A DNA stretch of 64,000 bases from ZC4RG29 sp035304385 (lineage in GTDB: Bacteria > Bacteroidota > Bacteroidia > Cytophagales > Cyclobacteriaceae), in NCBI GenBank assembly GCA_035304385.1, contig DATGQD010000043.1:31992-95991 (forward strand), in the 5' to 3' direction. The number at the start of each line of letters is the position of its first letter. Position 1 is the first letter of the stretch. Under the pieces are notes generated by a model. It searched no databases. It saw nothing but the letters and a program-made list of their open reading frames with translations, and was not told where the DNA came from. Below are positions 16,420 through 25,455 of the stretch, piece by piece. The translations under genes were made by a program, and so were the position numbers.

Positions 16420-17577
16420 ATGAGCCGGAAAATTGACATCTTCGATACAACACTCCGCGACGGGGAGCAGGTACCCGGATGCCAATTGTCAACTGACGAG
16501 AAGATCGTCGTAGCCAAAGCCCTGGAGGGACTTGGCGTTGACATCATTGAGGCTGGGTTCCCCATCTCAAGCCCTGGCGACTTCCTCTCCGTGATCGAGA
16601 TTTCCAAGGCGGTAACTACAGGGGTATGTGCGCTTACCCGCGCCAAGAAAGACGACATAGACGTCGCGGCGGAAGCCCTGAAATACGCCAAACGCAAGCG
16701 GATCCATACCGGCCTGGGCGCCTCCGACATTCACATCAAACACAAATTCAACTCCACACGTGAAAAGGTACTCGAACAGGGCGTGTGGGCCGTTCAATAT
16801 GCGAAAAGTAAAGGCGTAGAAGTCGAGTTCTTCGCCGAAGACTCCGGACGTGCCGACCTTGAATTCCTGGCCCAAATGGTTGAAGCCGTAATCGCAGCCG
16901 GCGCGGACGTCGTCAATATTCCGGACACCACGGGCTACTGCCTGCCGCACATGTACGGCAAGCGGATCAAATACCTTTTTGATCACGTATCCAATATCGA
17001 CAAGGCGATCATTTCAGTTCATTGCCATAACGACCTGGGGCTTGCAACGGCAAATACGATGGCAGGACTTATGAACGGGGCAGGACAAGCCGAAGTCACC
17101 ATCAACGGCATTGGCGAACGGGCTGGCAATACTTCCCTGGAAGAGGTCACCATGATCATCCGTAAGCACAAGGACCTCGACATGCACACCAACGTGAAGC
17201 CGGAAAAGATCTACGAAATCAGTCACCTGGTTTCTGAATTGATGCGCATGCCTGTTCAACCGAATAAGGCGATCGTCGGTGCCAACGCCTTTGCGCATTC
17301 CTCAGGAATTCACCAGGATGGATTCCTCAAGAACGCCGAAAACTACGAGATCATCGATCCGGCAGAAGTGGGCGTGCCCGCGTCGTCTATCATCCTCACG
17401 GCCCGCAGCGGACGTGCAGCGCTAAAACATCGCCTGGAACTGCTTGGCTATCAGGTGAACAAACAGGAACTCGATGTTGTGTATGAGCATTTCCTCACAC
17501 TGGCTGACGAAAAGAAAACCGTACACGACGACGACCTGATCACGCTCTGCGCCAACACACCGCTCCTGCAGAAGTAA
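16420..17577 (+). CDS. leuA: 2-isopropylmalate synthase, short form without regulatory domain
   Basis: 385 residues from ATG 16420, chosen because the conserved IDIFDTTLRDGEQVPGC begins four residues later; the earlier ATG at 16276 would overlap leuB by 110 nt. Condenses acetyl-CoA with 2-ketoisovalerate. The HMGL-like TIM barrel is complete: Arg-Asp of DTTLRDGEQ, the metal site HCHNDLGLATAN, GIGERAGNTSLEEV and HSSGIHQDG. The protein stops after the linker domain and lacks the about 120-residue C-terminal LeuA dimerisation/allosteric domain that binds leucine. Homocitrate or citramalate synthase would look similar, but the operon points to LeuA. Confidence 0.88.
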   Translation: MSRKIDIFDTTLRDGEQVPGCQLSTDEKIVVAKALEGLGVDIIEAGFPISSPGDFLSVIEISKAVTTGVCALTRAKKDDIDVAAEALKYAKRKRIHTGLGASDIHIKHKFNSTREKVLEQGVWAVQYAKSKGVEVEFFAEDSGRADLEFLAQMVEAVIAAGADVVNIPDTTGYCLPHMYGKRIKYLFDHVSNIDKAIISVHCHNDLGLATANTMAGLMNGAGQAEVTINGIGERAGNTSLEEVTMIIRKHKDLDMHTNVKPEKIYEISHLVSELMRMPVQPNKAIVGANAFAHSSGIHQDGFLKNAENYEIIDPAEVGVPASSIILTARSGRAALKHRLELLGYQVNKQELDVVYEHFLTLADEKKTVHDDDLITLCANTPLLQK

Positions 17578-17580
17578 CCG

Positions 17581-17610
17581 CCGTAAAGCGGGCCAATGGC
17601 CGCTTTACGG
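17581..17610. terminator. terminator between leuA and the convergent acyltransferase gene
   Basis: A perfect 11-bp stem CCGTAAAGCGG (17581-17591) with CCGCTTTACGG (17600-17610), 8-nt loop. It begins 4 nt after the leuA stop and ends directly before the stop of the minus-strand gene, so it probably serves both. No long T run follows on either strand. Confidence 0.6.
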
Positions 17611-18795
17611 TTATACATAACTTAACCAAATTTTCTTCCGGTTTGCCGTCTTGTATCGTTCGTACCAACGACTGACGGGATAGAGGACGACCACAACTCC
17701 AATCCACACCAGGTATACGACGGGAAGTCCAAAGCCATAACCGGTCAGCTCCTGCGACATGGTCACCCAGGTGTCAAAGATCATCGTCCAGACGGAATGC
17801 CCTGTCATCACGGCGCCAATGGTGGCGATGAAATGCAATACGAATATGTGCATCACATAGTAGAAGAGCGGAACCCTGCCGAATACAATGGCCTTCTGCG
17901 CTAACGCGGAAGGTTGCTTCTCGGAGAAAGCGAGGAATAAGAGCGACGGCCCCAGGGTCATGAGCAGGTACAACAGTGACGGTGGATATTTTGTCGTGTT
18001 AAGAAATGACAAAAACGTGTACAACGGCGTCCGCTGCTCCGACCAGGGCACGGGATCGCCATACGCGTTGATAAGGCGGATAACCACAAACAATACCAGG
18101 GCACCGATGCCCAGAGCGATCAGCAGGCGTTGTCGCCGCATTGCCGGAAACGCATCGGTATATATGGCGCCCAGGCAATAGCCCAATGCCATCGTTCCCA
18201 CCCAGGGTAAAAGTGGATAGGCGACAAAGACGCCCCGGTCTCCTCCCAGGGGAAAGTAGCTCTGATCGTGAAGCAGTGCCCAGAGGAATGATCCGATTCC
18301 CGTCCCCGGGAAATGCACGCTATCCAGCAGGTTATGTCCGAACACCAATACCAGGCCCGTAATCAGGATGACTTTGAACGGCAGACGCACCATCAAACTC
18401 AGTGCGAGCATGCTGACCCCTATAGCCCAGATCACCTGCAATGCAATGAAGGGAAACCGGAGATTGAAAAACCAGCCAAAGTTCACCACAGTCAACTCCA
18501 GAACAATTAACCATAGTCCCCTGGTGAGCAGAAAGAACGAAAGCTCCGAAGCGCCTTTGCGTCGCCCAACCAGGTAAGCGGAGGTTCCGGCCAGGAAGAC
18601 AAATACGGGTGCACAGAAATGTGTGATCCACCGGGTAAAGAACAGGCCGGCACTCGCTCTGGAGAGGTCGAGCGGATCATACAGGAAGGCATCGGCGTGG
18701 AAATAATCCCGGGCATGGTCAAGCACCATGATAATCATTACAACTCCCCGGAGCAGATCAATGGATGGGATGCGAACGCCTTCCTTGTTCATCAT
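17611..18795 (-). CDS. DUF1624 / heparan-alpha-glucosaminide acetyltransferase-like membrane protein
   Basis: 394 residues, about ten hydrophobic helices. The N-terminus RIPSIDLLRGVVMIIMVLDH with the conserved Asp-Leu-Leu-Arg-Gly and a later HARDYF is the mark of the DUF1624/HGSNAT-like group within the wider acyltransferase-3 type membrane enzymes. ITHFCAPVFVFLAGTSAYLV follows as expected. Family members transfer acyl groups across the membrane to sugars; the acceptor here is unknown. Convergent with leuA and the first of a minus-strand run, but separated from the next minus gene by 160 nt with a terminator. Confidence 0.8.
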   Translation of the reverse strand: MMNKEGVRIPSIDLLRGVVMIIMVLDHARDYFHADAFLYDPLDLSRASAGLFFTRWITHFCAPVFVFLAGTSAYLVGRRKGASELSFFLLTRGLWLIVLELTVVNFGWFFNLRFPFIALQVIWAIGVSMLALSLMVRLPFKVILITGLVLVFGHNLLDSVHFPGTGIGSFLWALLHDQSYFPLGGDRGVFVAYPLLPWVGTMALGYCLGAIYTDAFPAMRRQRLLIALGIGALVLFVVIRLINAYGDPVPWSEQRTPLYTFLSFLNTTKYPPSLLYLLMTLGPSLLFLAFSEKQPSALAQKAIVFGRVPLFYYVMHIFVLHFIATIGAVMTGHSVWTMIFDTWVTMSQELTGYGFGLPVVYLVWIGVVVVLYPVSRWYERYKTANRKKIWLSYV

Positions 18796-18902
18796 CGTAT
18801 GAAATACGCACCATCGTGCAAAAGGTTCTGCGAAATCTTGCGCTTTTATTCTTATATCTCACCATTGCATTACCACAAGCCTACCTGAATACGGTGGCAA
18901 AC

Positions 18903-18931
18903 AAAAAAAGGCCGGGTATGAACCGGCCTTT
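18903..18931 (-). terminator. intrinsic terminator after the Gfo/Idh gene
   Basis: 9-bp perfect stem AAAGGCCGG/CCGGCCTTT (18907-18915 with 18923-18931) with a 7-nt loop; on the minus strand the stem is followed by TTTT and lies 24 nt past the stop of the oxidoreductase gene. Confidence 0.82.
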
Positions 18932-18955
18932 AAACTGTCATAATGGTGTTTGTCG

Positions 18956-20575
18956 CTATACGGTAAACTTTCCCGGACTAACGAGGATCTCATCGATTTT
19001 GTCCGGCTCAAATCCAACGATGCTCCGGTTATCCGCATCCCATTCCACACGCTGCCCCGTCTTGAGCGACAGGGTACCCATGTGTGCGGCAATGGCTTCC
19101 TGGAAGCCTTCGTCAATACCGCAGCTCGGCTTGCCTCCATTGCGAATGCAGCTGAGCCACTCACGGATATGCAGGTGGGTGGAGTCCACACGGCGGCCGT
19201 CACGATAGGTAAAGAGAAGTCCCTTGTCAGCAAAGTAGCGGGCCGTGGCAGAGGTCACGCCGTCGAGGCCTTTTGCCCGGGGGTCATAGCTGTAAAGTGG
19301 CACGTCCTCAGAGACGAGTCTGTTTTTGAACCAGTCGGCATACCGCGTCGAACGCGGGTCAGCGTAAATGATCATGCTGTTGCCCAACTCCATAGTACCG
19401 TCGTGGCCCATCAGAATAGTGCCGCGGTCGTATTGGTTACCCAGGGTAGCGCTGTACATAAACGTCATTCCACGTTCCTTTCCCTTCTCCTGGCTTGAGC
19501 CCATGAAGAAATCCGGATATTCCATCACGACCTGAAATACATCGGGTACCTCGCGGCCGTCGTTGTGGGTGTAAATCCCTCCCGTGGCAACCACCGCTTT
19601 CGGAATACCCATTTTCAGGAGGCAGTTGATGCGGTCGAAATCGTGAGTCAGGAGGTCGCCGGATAGTCCTGTTCCGTATTCCCACCATTTTCGCCAGCGG
19701 AAAAAGCGTTCCGGATTCCAGGGAATCTCGGGCGCATTTCCGAGGAACTGATTCCAGTCGACCGTCTGGGGATTGGCGTTCTCGTGGATGTCGTACTGCC
19801 AGGCACCGTTGTCGTCGTTGCGATTGGTGTTCGTCTGGATGAGGCTGATATGTCCCAGCACCCCCTTATTGATAGCATCGATCGCCGTCAGAAAGCTTTG
19901 CGTTTGTCTGTGCTGGTGGCCCACCTGGAACACCACTCCTGTTTCTTTGATGGTGTTGTACAGGTCGAATGTTTCTGAAAGCATGTGCGTCATCGGCTTT
20001 TCCACATACACATGCTTGCCGGCCTTTGCGGCGGCGATGGCCATCGGCGCATGCCAGTGGTCGGGGGTTGCTATCACCACGGCGTCGATATCGGAGGCGG
20101 CCAACAACTCCTCATAAGTACGATACCGCGTCGGCTTGCTGTTGTCGACCGTGCCGGTCTCGACAGCCATTTCAGCAAAGGTGTCAAAGACATCGCATAC
20201 CCCGCGTATCTGCACGTTGAGGTTCTCCTGTTCCAGAAAATCCTTGAGGCGGGTATCGTTCGGATTCCGCTTGGCGGCACCCAACATGCTTTCTTTCCAT
20301 TCCTTGTCGGCAAATCCCAATGCACGCATAAGCTGCTTGCCGCGGATGCCGTAGCCGATAAGCCCGATCCGAATGGGGTCACCCGTCATCGGGCCCGATG
20401 GCGGAGGTGCCACCGCGCTGATGTTCAGTTCGGACAGGATCGTCTCCCTTATTTCTTTTTCTGACGAATAGCGTGCTGCGGCTGCGGCAAAAAGGCTGCC
20501 TACCACAGGTATTCCGATGAGTCCCTTCAGCAGATCGCGCCGTGAGAATCCTTTTTTGTCTTGTTGATCACTCAT
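18956..20575 (-). CDS. Tat-exported Gfo/Idh/MocA family oxidoreductase
   Basis: 539 residues. The N-terminus has a twin-arginine signal (FSRRDLLKG, residues 10-18, then a hydrophobic stretch to about residue 35), so it is folded with its cofactor before export. The Rossmann domain has GLIGYGIRGKQLM, DAVVIATPDHWHA and EKPMTHM, all typical of the family; HQHRQTQSF and the C-terminal alpha/beta domain complete it. It is longer than most members (about 400 residues) because of insertions around RFFRWRKWWEYGTG. Likely an NAD(P)-dependent dehydrogenase or glycosidase-like enzyme on sugars; the substrate is not visible. DoxX precedes it by 14 nt, a probable operon. Confidence 0.88.
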   Translation of the reverse strand: MSDQQDKKGFSRRDLLKGLIGIPVVGSLFAAAAARYSSEKEIRETILSELNISAVAPPPSGPMTGDPIRIGLIGYGIRGKQLMRALGFADKEWKESMLGAAKRNPNDTRLKDFLEQENLNVQIRGVCDVFDTFAEMAVETGTVDNSKPTRYRTYEELLAASDIDAVVIATPDHWHAPMAIAAAKAGKHVYVEKPMTHMLSETFDLYNTIKETGVVFQVGHQHRQTQSFLTAIDAINKGVLGHISLIQTNTNRNDDNGAWQYDIHENANPQTVDWNQFLGNAPEIPWNPERFFRWRKWWEYGTGLSGDLLTHDFDRINCLLKMGIPKAVVATGGIYTHNDGREVPDVFQVVMEYPDFFMGSSQEKGKERGMTFMYSATLGNQYDRGTILMGHDGTMELGNSMIIYADPRSTRYADWFKNRLVSEDVPLYSYDPRAKGLDGVTSATARYFADKGLLFTYRDGRRVDSTHLHIREWLSCIRNGGKPSCGIDEGFQEAIAAHMGTLSLKTGQRVEWDADNRSIVGFEPDKIDEILVSPGKFTV

Positions 20576-20589
20576 GATTGATAGCTTCT

Positions 20590-21090
20590 TCAGTTGGTAA
20601 CAGGTACTGCGCTGTGTCTTTGTCGTACAAAAAACCGCTCAATGCCATAGTAACGTGCGGTTGGAAATGCCATGACCACCATCAGCGCAAACAACTCGAT
20701 GAGGTTCTTGTTTACGATAATGTATGTACCCTCCACCGGCGCACTTGACTCGATACCGGGAAACGGCGGATACGCCAGGTAGAACATAGCCAGGAGGATC
20801 ATCCCTACAATAGAAGCCGGCCTCAGCAAGAATCCGAGCGTCAACGCAAGCCCGATGATGATCATGGCCCAGATGGTGACGAAATCGGCAATGCCTACCA
20901 TCGTGGCACTCCGGCCTATCGATTGAAACAATCCCGAAAACCAACCCTGGGCTCCCATAAGGTATCCTACCGAGGACCAGTTGGGATTGAGTAGTTTTAC
21001 AATCCCTTCATAGAGAAAATGCCATCCGATCAATAAACGGAGGCCGACGAGCGCGAACATCTGAATTTTCGAATAACCCGATTGTTCCAT
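20590..21090 (-). CDS. DoxX family membrane protein
   Basis: 166 residues from ATG 21088-21090 (an ATG eight codons earlier is possible). Four hydrophobic helices; RLLIGWHFLYEGIVKLLNPNWSS at the first helix is the DoxX/thiosulfate:quinone-oxidoreductase subunit signature (here split as LLIGWHFLYEGIVKL and NPNWSS). Function of the family ranges from quinone reduction to redox protection. It lies directly upstream of the Tat-exported oxidoreductase, so it could supply or accept electrons for it; that is inference. Confidence 0.82.
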   Translation of the reverse strand: MEQSGYSKIQMFALVGLRLLIGWHFLYEGIVKLLNPNWSSVGYLMGAQGWFSGLFQSIGRSATMVGIADFVTIWAMIIIGLALTLGFLLRPASIVGMILLAMFYLAYPPFPGIESSAPVEGTYIIVNKNLIELFALMVVMAFPTARYYGIERFFVRQRHSAVPVTN

Positions 21091-21203
21091 AATTATTGGT
21101 TGAAATAAGGGCATTAGCCTCTGTGAATATAGAAAGGAATACCCCCGAATTCAACCAGGAAAAGGATTGCGTATGGGCCTCTGGGGTGTGTAGTACACAG
21201 AAC

Positions 21204-21938
21204 TTATCTCAGGTCCTGCCAAACCTGGAGACCGCGTTCAAGCGGCGCGGTACATTTCCCGTCGCCCGTTCCACTAAAACCGCCATCGGGGCTGCAAATG
21301 AACGTGCAATCTTCGGCGTACAACATGCTCGGAAAATCACAACAATAGGCGGACACATAGTAGACTGTAGATCCGGCGTATTCAAAGCGCCAGACGTTCG
21401 CCGGTGGGTTACGGACGGGTTCCGATTGAATGGATTCAATGATGTCAGTGATGCATTCCGGGACAAACGGCGGGACTTCGTCGAGGCTGCGGAAGGTGAT
21501 CGTTTCGAAGGCATTAACCAGTTGCTCCCGCACCGCAGCACGCGCGTTCTGGCTGCTCATTTGAAATTTGAGCACGCCGTAGTCGTCTATAGTCTCGAAG
21601 TATACCCCGGTAATACCCTTATTTCCGACACGTGGCCTGACGATTTTCGCCTTACGTCCGTCGATGGTGGTCCAGTACGTTTCATGGGTATCGGGGTCGA
21701 CTTCCAGCGCTGAAGCATATTTACCGAGGTCGAAATCGATCTCGCCCAGGCCACCCGCCACGATACCTCCGACATAGGAGTCATAACCCGTCTTCGTAAC
21801 CGGTTGCCATGATTCGGGGACGACAATCGTAAATCGTCCAAAATCGAGGGTCTTCAGTTCCGTGTCCTGTTCCTGATGGCATGACGTTGCCGCCAGGATC
21901 CCGATCCACACATATCTGATGAGCCGCAGTTTCTTCAT
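21204..21938 (-). CDS. lipoprotein of unknown function
   Basis: 244 residues from ATG 21936-21938. Signal with basic start MKKLRLIRYVW and a lipobox-like ILAATSC, Cys20 region, predicting a lipoprotein. The mature part has FTIVVPESWQPVTKTGYDSYVGG, like proteins that begin with a PsbP/DUF-type beta-sheet, and a C-terminal half with four cysteines (CISDGxx-like pattern: PSMLYAEDCTFICSPDGG). No family recognised. The gene is flanked by DoxX (114 nt) and a VOC protein (60 nt) on the same strand. Confidence 0.6.
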   Translation of the reverse strand: MKKLRLIRYVWIGILAATSCHQEQDTELKTLDFGRFTIVVPESWQPVTKTGYDSYVGGIVAGGLGEIDFDLGKYASALEVDPDTHETYWTTIDGRKAKIVRPRVGNKGITGVYFETIDDYGVLKFQMSSQNARAAVREQLVNAFETITFRSLDEVPPFVPECITDIIESIQSEPVRNPPANVWRFEYAGSTVYYVSAYCCDFPSMLYAEDCTFICSPDGGFSGTGDGKCTAPLERGLQVWQDLR

Positions 21939-21998
21939 ACCTGGGAGGAAGCTATTGGCCGAAAACAAGTTAAGAAAAAGCGGGACTTGAAAAAAGGC

Positions 21999-22433
21999 TT
22001 ATTGCTCGGCGTGAAGCCCGATACGGTTGCCTTCGGAGTCCAGAATGATGGCGATCAGGCCGGCGGGAATTTGTGTCTTCGGCATGATCACACGGCCGCC
22101 GGCAGGCACTACCCTGTCCAGAACGGTTTGCAGGTCCGGACTGGCATTAAGGTAGATCAGCGTACCGATCTTTGAGGGCTTGGAAGTCTCCGATTTGGTG
22201 AGGGACCCCGTAACCCGACCTGAGGTCGCTTGTATCACGCCAGGGTGGGAAGGGAAAAAAGTCAACTCTTCGTTGGTTTCCTCCATCTTCACCGTACGCA
22301 TTTCTATATCAAGGATCGTCTCATAAAACTTCCTGGCCCTTTGCGAGTCCACCACCGGGATCTCGAACCAGGTGACCACATTAGTGTCGGCGTCGATCTT
22401 TCTCAGCTTTGGTTTTTCAATTGTATTACCCAT
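21999..22433 (-). CDS. VOC family protein (glyoxalase/dioxygenase fold)
   Basis: 144 residues from ATG 22431-22433; the frame runs further upstream but reads as Arg-rich non-coding sequence overlapping the neighbour. Two beta-alpha-beta-beta-beta modules: TWFEIPVVDSQRARKFYETIL in the first and a glycine-rich second with DRVVPAGGRVIMPKTQI and LDSEGNRIGLH. This is the pattern of small VOC proteins related to lactoylglutathione lyase. Metal ligands are not all evident, so activity is unknown. Confidence 0.78.
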   Translation of the reverse strand: MGNTIEKPKLRKIDADTNVVTWFEIPVVDSQRARKFYETILDIEMRTVKMEETNEELTFFPSHPGVIQATSGRVTGSLTKSETSKPSKIGTLIYLNASPDLQTVLDRVVPAGGRVIMPKTQIPAGLIAIILDSEGNRIGLHAEQ

Positions 22434-22521
22434 TGTTATCCGGCGTTTATCCTTTCGCCCTCCTTTAAACAATCCTTCGCCGTCGAAAGGTCCAATCCGG
22501 TGGATTAATCTATAATGTTTG

Positions 22522-22980
22522 TCACTTGCGTGTTTTGGCCTTGCCCTCCTTCGAAAGCGCGAACCGCGAGTCACGTGTCATCTTGTCGATGAACTGCGCC
22601 TTCCGAAATCGCATAGCGCTCCAGTCATCATCAATGGCGACTGCACGCACAACCTCGAAGCCGGCGTTACCAAGTGTATCCCACCCTTTATCACGACTGA
22701 TATCTGCGGTATACTTCTTTGAAGTACCCTTGGGATAGGCGAACCAAAGAATGGCATCACCTTGTATTTTATCTTCAATGGATTTAAATGCCTTGTCGAC
22801 AGCAGCCTTTGATTTTACAAAGACGATCGCGAAGTCTATTTCATTGCATTTTCCCGGAGACGTGACTACCGAGGTGAACGTCTCCATCTTCTTCATTTCG
22901 CCACCGAACTCTTCCGGATTATCAAGAACGCAAATTTGCCGATGTCCTTTGAAATTCAGCTTTTTGAGAAGGGGCGTCAT
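22522..22980 (-). CDS. DUF3052-like small cytoplasmic protein
   Basis: 152 residues from ATG 22978-22980. It opens LLKKLNFKGHRQICVLDNPEEF and ends with VRAVAIDDDWSAMRFRK, the layout of DUF3052-type proteins that look like a minimal Rossmann half. No catalytic motif is seen. Its start is 11 nt after the stop of the DUF3347 gene, so the two are likely co-transcribed. Confidence 0.55.
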   Translation of the reverse strand: MTPLLKKLNFKGHRQICVLDNPEEFGGEMKKMETFTSVVTSPGKCNEIDFAIVFVKSKAAVDKAFKSIEDKIQGDAILWFAYPKGTSKKYTADISRDKGWDTLGNAGFEVVRAVAIDDDWSAMRFRKAQFIDKMTRDSRFALSKEGKAKTRK

Positions 22981-22991
22981 AGGCAGGGAGG

Positions 22992-23579
22992 CTAGCGCAG
23001 CTTCTCCTGTACCGAACCGCACGCAAGCATTTCGTCGCCGAAGTAAGGATTGCGAATGATTTCACTATCGCTTAGCCAATAGCCTCCTTGATTGTCAAAC
23101 GCCATCGGGCAGTACTCATAGTAGGCAATACCGCCACCAAGCCCGAACGCCTTCACGCTCTCGTACATCGATGCAGTCAGGTCGCTGAACAGCTCCCGCT
23201 GGTTTTCCAGGTCACTTTCATTCTTGATTCCATCCAGTGCCTGTGCCATTCCGGCCCGGTATGCATTCCAATCGTTCTCGGCCGCGCCGGTCAGGTCGTT
23301 CCCGTCGATGCCGGTAAGCACCGCCTGTGCCTGTGCCGCGGCTGCACGCGCCTCCTCCGCATCGGACGCCACGAACGCATCCTTCAATTTCAGATACGCT
23401 TCAAATGCGGCGGACAACTGTCCCTGAAACTTGCTGTCGACTTCAAACCGGGGGCCCGTGGGTTCGGCCACTACTTTTTTTGCGGCGCCCGATTCATGTT
23501 CGTTTTCATGCCCTTTTTTACCACCGCAGCCAGCAACGGTTATCGTCAGGGGCAATAGCCATAAAAGAACTCGTTTCAT
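22992..23579 (-). CDS. DUF3347 lipoprotein (heavy-metal-handling type)
   Basis: 195 residues from ATG 23577-23579. Lipobox TVAGC gives an acylated Cys near residue 18, followed by a His/Glu-rich linker. The helical DUF3347 domain (residues 50-195) ends with the family signature: YYEYCPMAFDN, GGYWLSDSEIIRNPYFGDEM and a final Cys in LACGSV. In other Bacteroidota this domain is attached to or encoded beside CusB-type copper efflux parts, and the Cys/Met/His residues are thought to bind metal. No efflux genes are nearby here. Confidence 0.85.
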   Translation of the reverse strand: MKRVLLWLLPLTITVAGCGGKKGHENEHESGAAKKVVAEPTGPRFEVDSKFQGQLSAAFEAYLKLKDAFVASDAEEARAAAAQAQAVLTGIDGNDLTGAAENDWNAYRAGMAQALDGIKNESDLENQRELFSDLTASMYESVKAFGLGGGIAYYEYCPMAFDNQGGYWLSDSEIIRNPYFGDEMLACGSVQEKLR

Positions 23580-23633
23580 GGATGCAAAGTTACGCATTGC
23601 GCCGACATGACACAGCGTTCCGTAATTTCCTCT

Positions 23634-24173
23634 TTAGCCCAGGCTCTTTTCCAGTACGGCGAACTCAAGGGGTACCCGGGGCTTTCCATAACGCGGGTCG
23701 GAGAAGGCAAAAGGCTTTCGTGCGCCGGTGTCGCGATATCCATGCCTGAGGTACCATTTGGTCAACTCCTTTCGCACGGTGAGCACAGTCATGAAAATGG
23801 TCCGGCATTTGAGCCGTACCGCCTCTGCCTCCCCGGCATGCAACAACTCGGTCCCCAGCCCATGGCCCTGGAGTTCGGGTTTGACAGTGAGCATGCCCAG
23901 GTACAGGCGGTCTCCGTCTACGCGCAATTCCACGCAGCCCACAATACCGGATGCGTTGACAGCTTTAAGCAAAATGGCGGACGGATCGTCAATAATTCCC
24001 CGGATCAGTTCAGCATCCGTTCTTGTGCCGTCGATGAGTTCGGCTTCGGTCGTCCAGCCCTTCAGCGCGGACGCACCGCGATAGGCCGAATTGATCATTC
24101 GCGCGAGGGCTTCCGCATCTTCCGGTGAAGCTTCAGAGATCGCAACGTTCGTCTGGCCGACGTCGGTCTTCAT
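23634..24173 (-). CDS. GNAT family N-acetyltransferase
   Basis: 179 residues from ATG 24171-24173. The acetyl-CoA site is LTVKPELQGHGLGTELLHAGE (split: LTVKPELQGHGLG, TELLHA) with the QxxGxG/A pyrophosphate loop; the C-terminal WYLRHGYRDTG is the usual motif B tail. Substrate unknown. The C-terminus overlaps nothing; upstream is a 220-nt divergent gap to the DUF4407 gene. Confidence 0.88.
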   Translation of the reverse strand: MKTDVGQTNVAISEASPEDAEALARMINSAYRGASALKGWTTEAELIDGTRTDAELIRGIIDDPSAILLKAVNASGIVGCVELRVDGDRLYLGMLTVKPELQGHGLGTELLHAGEAEAVRLKCRTIFMTVLTVRKELTKWYLRHGYRDTGARKPFAFSDPRYGKPRVPLEFAVLEKSLG

Positions 24174-24394
24174 GCGCGACAAGTTACATCGAAAAATCAA
24201 AGCTTGCACCAACACAATGGAAGGGCGTTTACAGTGAATTCCTTGCTGGCCGGCGAAAGGAAATTCCGGACACCGATGTTCAGTATTGAACAAACGCATA
24301 GCTGCGCGTCTTCCGAGTCGATAGAGCGACTTTCAATTTGGTGAGTGACACGCGCGTATTGTAATAATGATTGCCAAACTTTCGTTCTTACACC

Positions 24395-25441
24395 ATGGAA
24401 AAAATGAACCGGTTCTTTTGGTGGTGTTCGGGTGCACACCCGGAGCTTCTTTTGAAATGTCCGACGGAAACCAGTAAATACGTCGGTATTGGTGCGACGG
24501 TGTTTTTTACCGGGGTGTTCGCATGGATGGCTTCAGGCTATGCGTTGTTTACGGTCTTTGACAATCCGTGGATTGCTGCCGGGCTGGGATTGGTGTGGGG
24601 TCTCATGATTTTCAATCTGGATCGGTACATCGTGTCGAGCATGCGTAAGGAAGGCAATTTCCGAAGAGAATTGCTTACCGCACTCCCAAGACTCGTACTC
24701 GCCGTGCTTATCTCCCTGGTGATAGCGAAGCCATTGGAGATGAAGATATTCGATAAAGAGATCCGCGGCGAACTCACGATCATGGAGCAGCAGGTTCGGA
24801 CAGCGCAGGAGAACGAGATCCGCGCGCGCTACGCCGCCGAACAGCTCGTCCTCAGAAATGACATCGCGGACCTCAAGGAGGAAATACTCGCCAAGACGCG
24901 TGACCGCGATACGCTGCGGCTGCGGGCACAGCAGGAGGCTGACGGAACGGGCGGTACGCTGCGCCGGAATGCGGGACCCATCTACGCGATCAAGAAAGCG
25001 GATGCCGACCGTGTCGACCAGGAACTCACGGCGCTCACCGCCCGCAACGAGGCGCTCATCCGGGAAAAGGTAGCGGCTTCCCTGCGCAACGACTCGCTGA
25101 TCGCTGCCGAAATTCAGGCATTGGACAAACAACGACTCGACGGACCCGCCGCCAGGATGGAGGCGCTCAGTAGGCTTACGGCTTCCAGTGACGCCATTTG
25201 GCTGGCCAACCTTTTCATCGTGCTGCTGTTCATTGCCCTGGAAACCGCCCCGGTATTTGTAAAGCTCATTTCACCTCAGGGTCCATACGATCATTTACTC
25301 CGAATTGAAGAGCAAGCGTTCGAAGGACAGCGTGCGGAAGAGCTGGCGAAAACAAACGCATTGATAAAGGAACGCAATCAAGGGCTGCCGCAAACCGAAA
25401 AGACATTTCTTACCGATCAGCTGGACATGAAACTCGGATAG
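24395..25441 (+). CDS. DUF4407 membrane protein with long coiled coil
   Basis: 348 residues from ATG 24395. Two helices (about 29-54 and 58-76) are followed by NLDRYIVSSMRK, the DUF4407 hallmark, a third helix (about 97-112), a long charged coiled coil (about 120-270, on one side of the membrane) and a fourth helix before ETAPVFVKLISPQGPYDHLL, another family signature. Function unknown; the arrangement suggests a structural or sensing role. Divergent from the GNAT gene. Confidence 0.85.
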   Translation: MEKMNRFFWWCSGAHPELLLKCPTETSKYVGIGATVFFTGVFAWMASGYALFTVFDNPWIAAGLGLVWGLMIFNLDRYIVSSMRKEGNFRRELLTALPRLVLAVLISLVIAKPLEMKIFDKEIRGELTIMEQQVRTAQENEIRARYAAEQLVLRNDIADLKEEILAKTRDRDTLRLRAQQEADGTGGTLRRNAGPIYAIKKADADRVDQELTALTARNEALIREKVAASLRNDSLIAAEIQALDKQRLDGPAARMEALSRLTASSDAIWLANLFIVLLFIALETAPVFVKLISPQGPYDHLLRIEEQAFEGQRAEELAKTNALIKERNQGLPQTEKTFLTDQLDMKLG

Positions 25442-25455
25442 CGTCACATCTGCCG

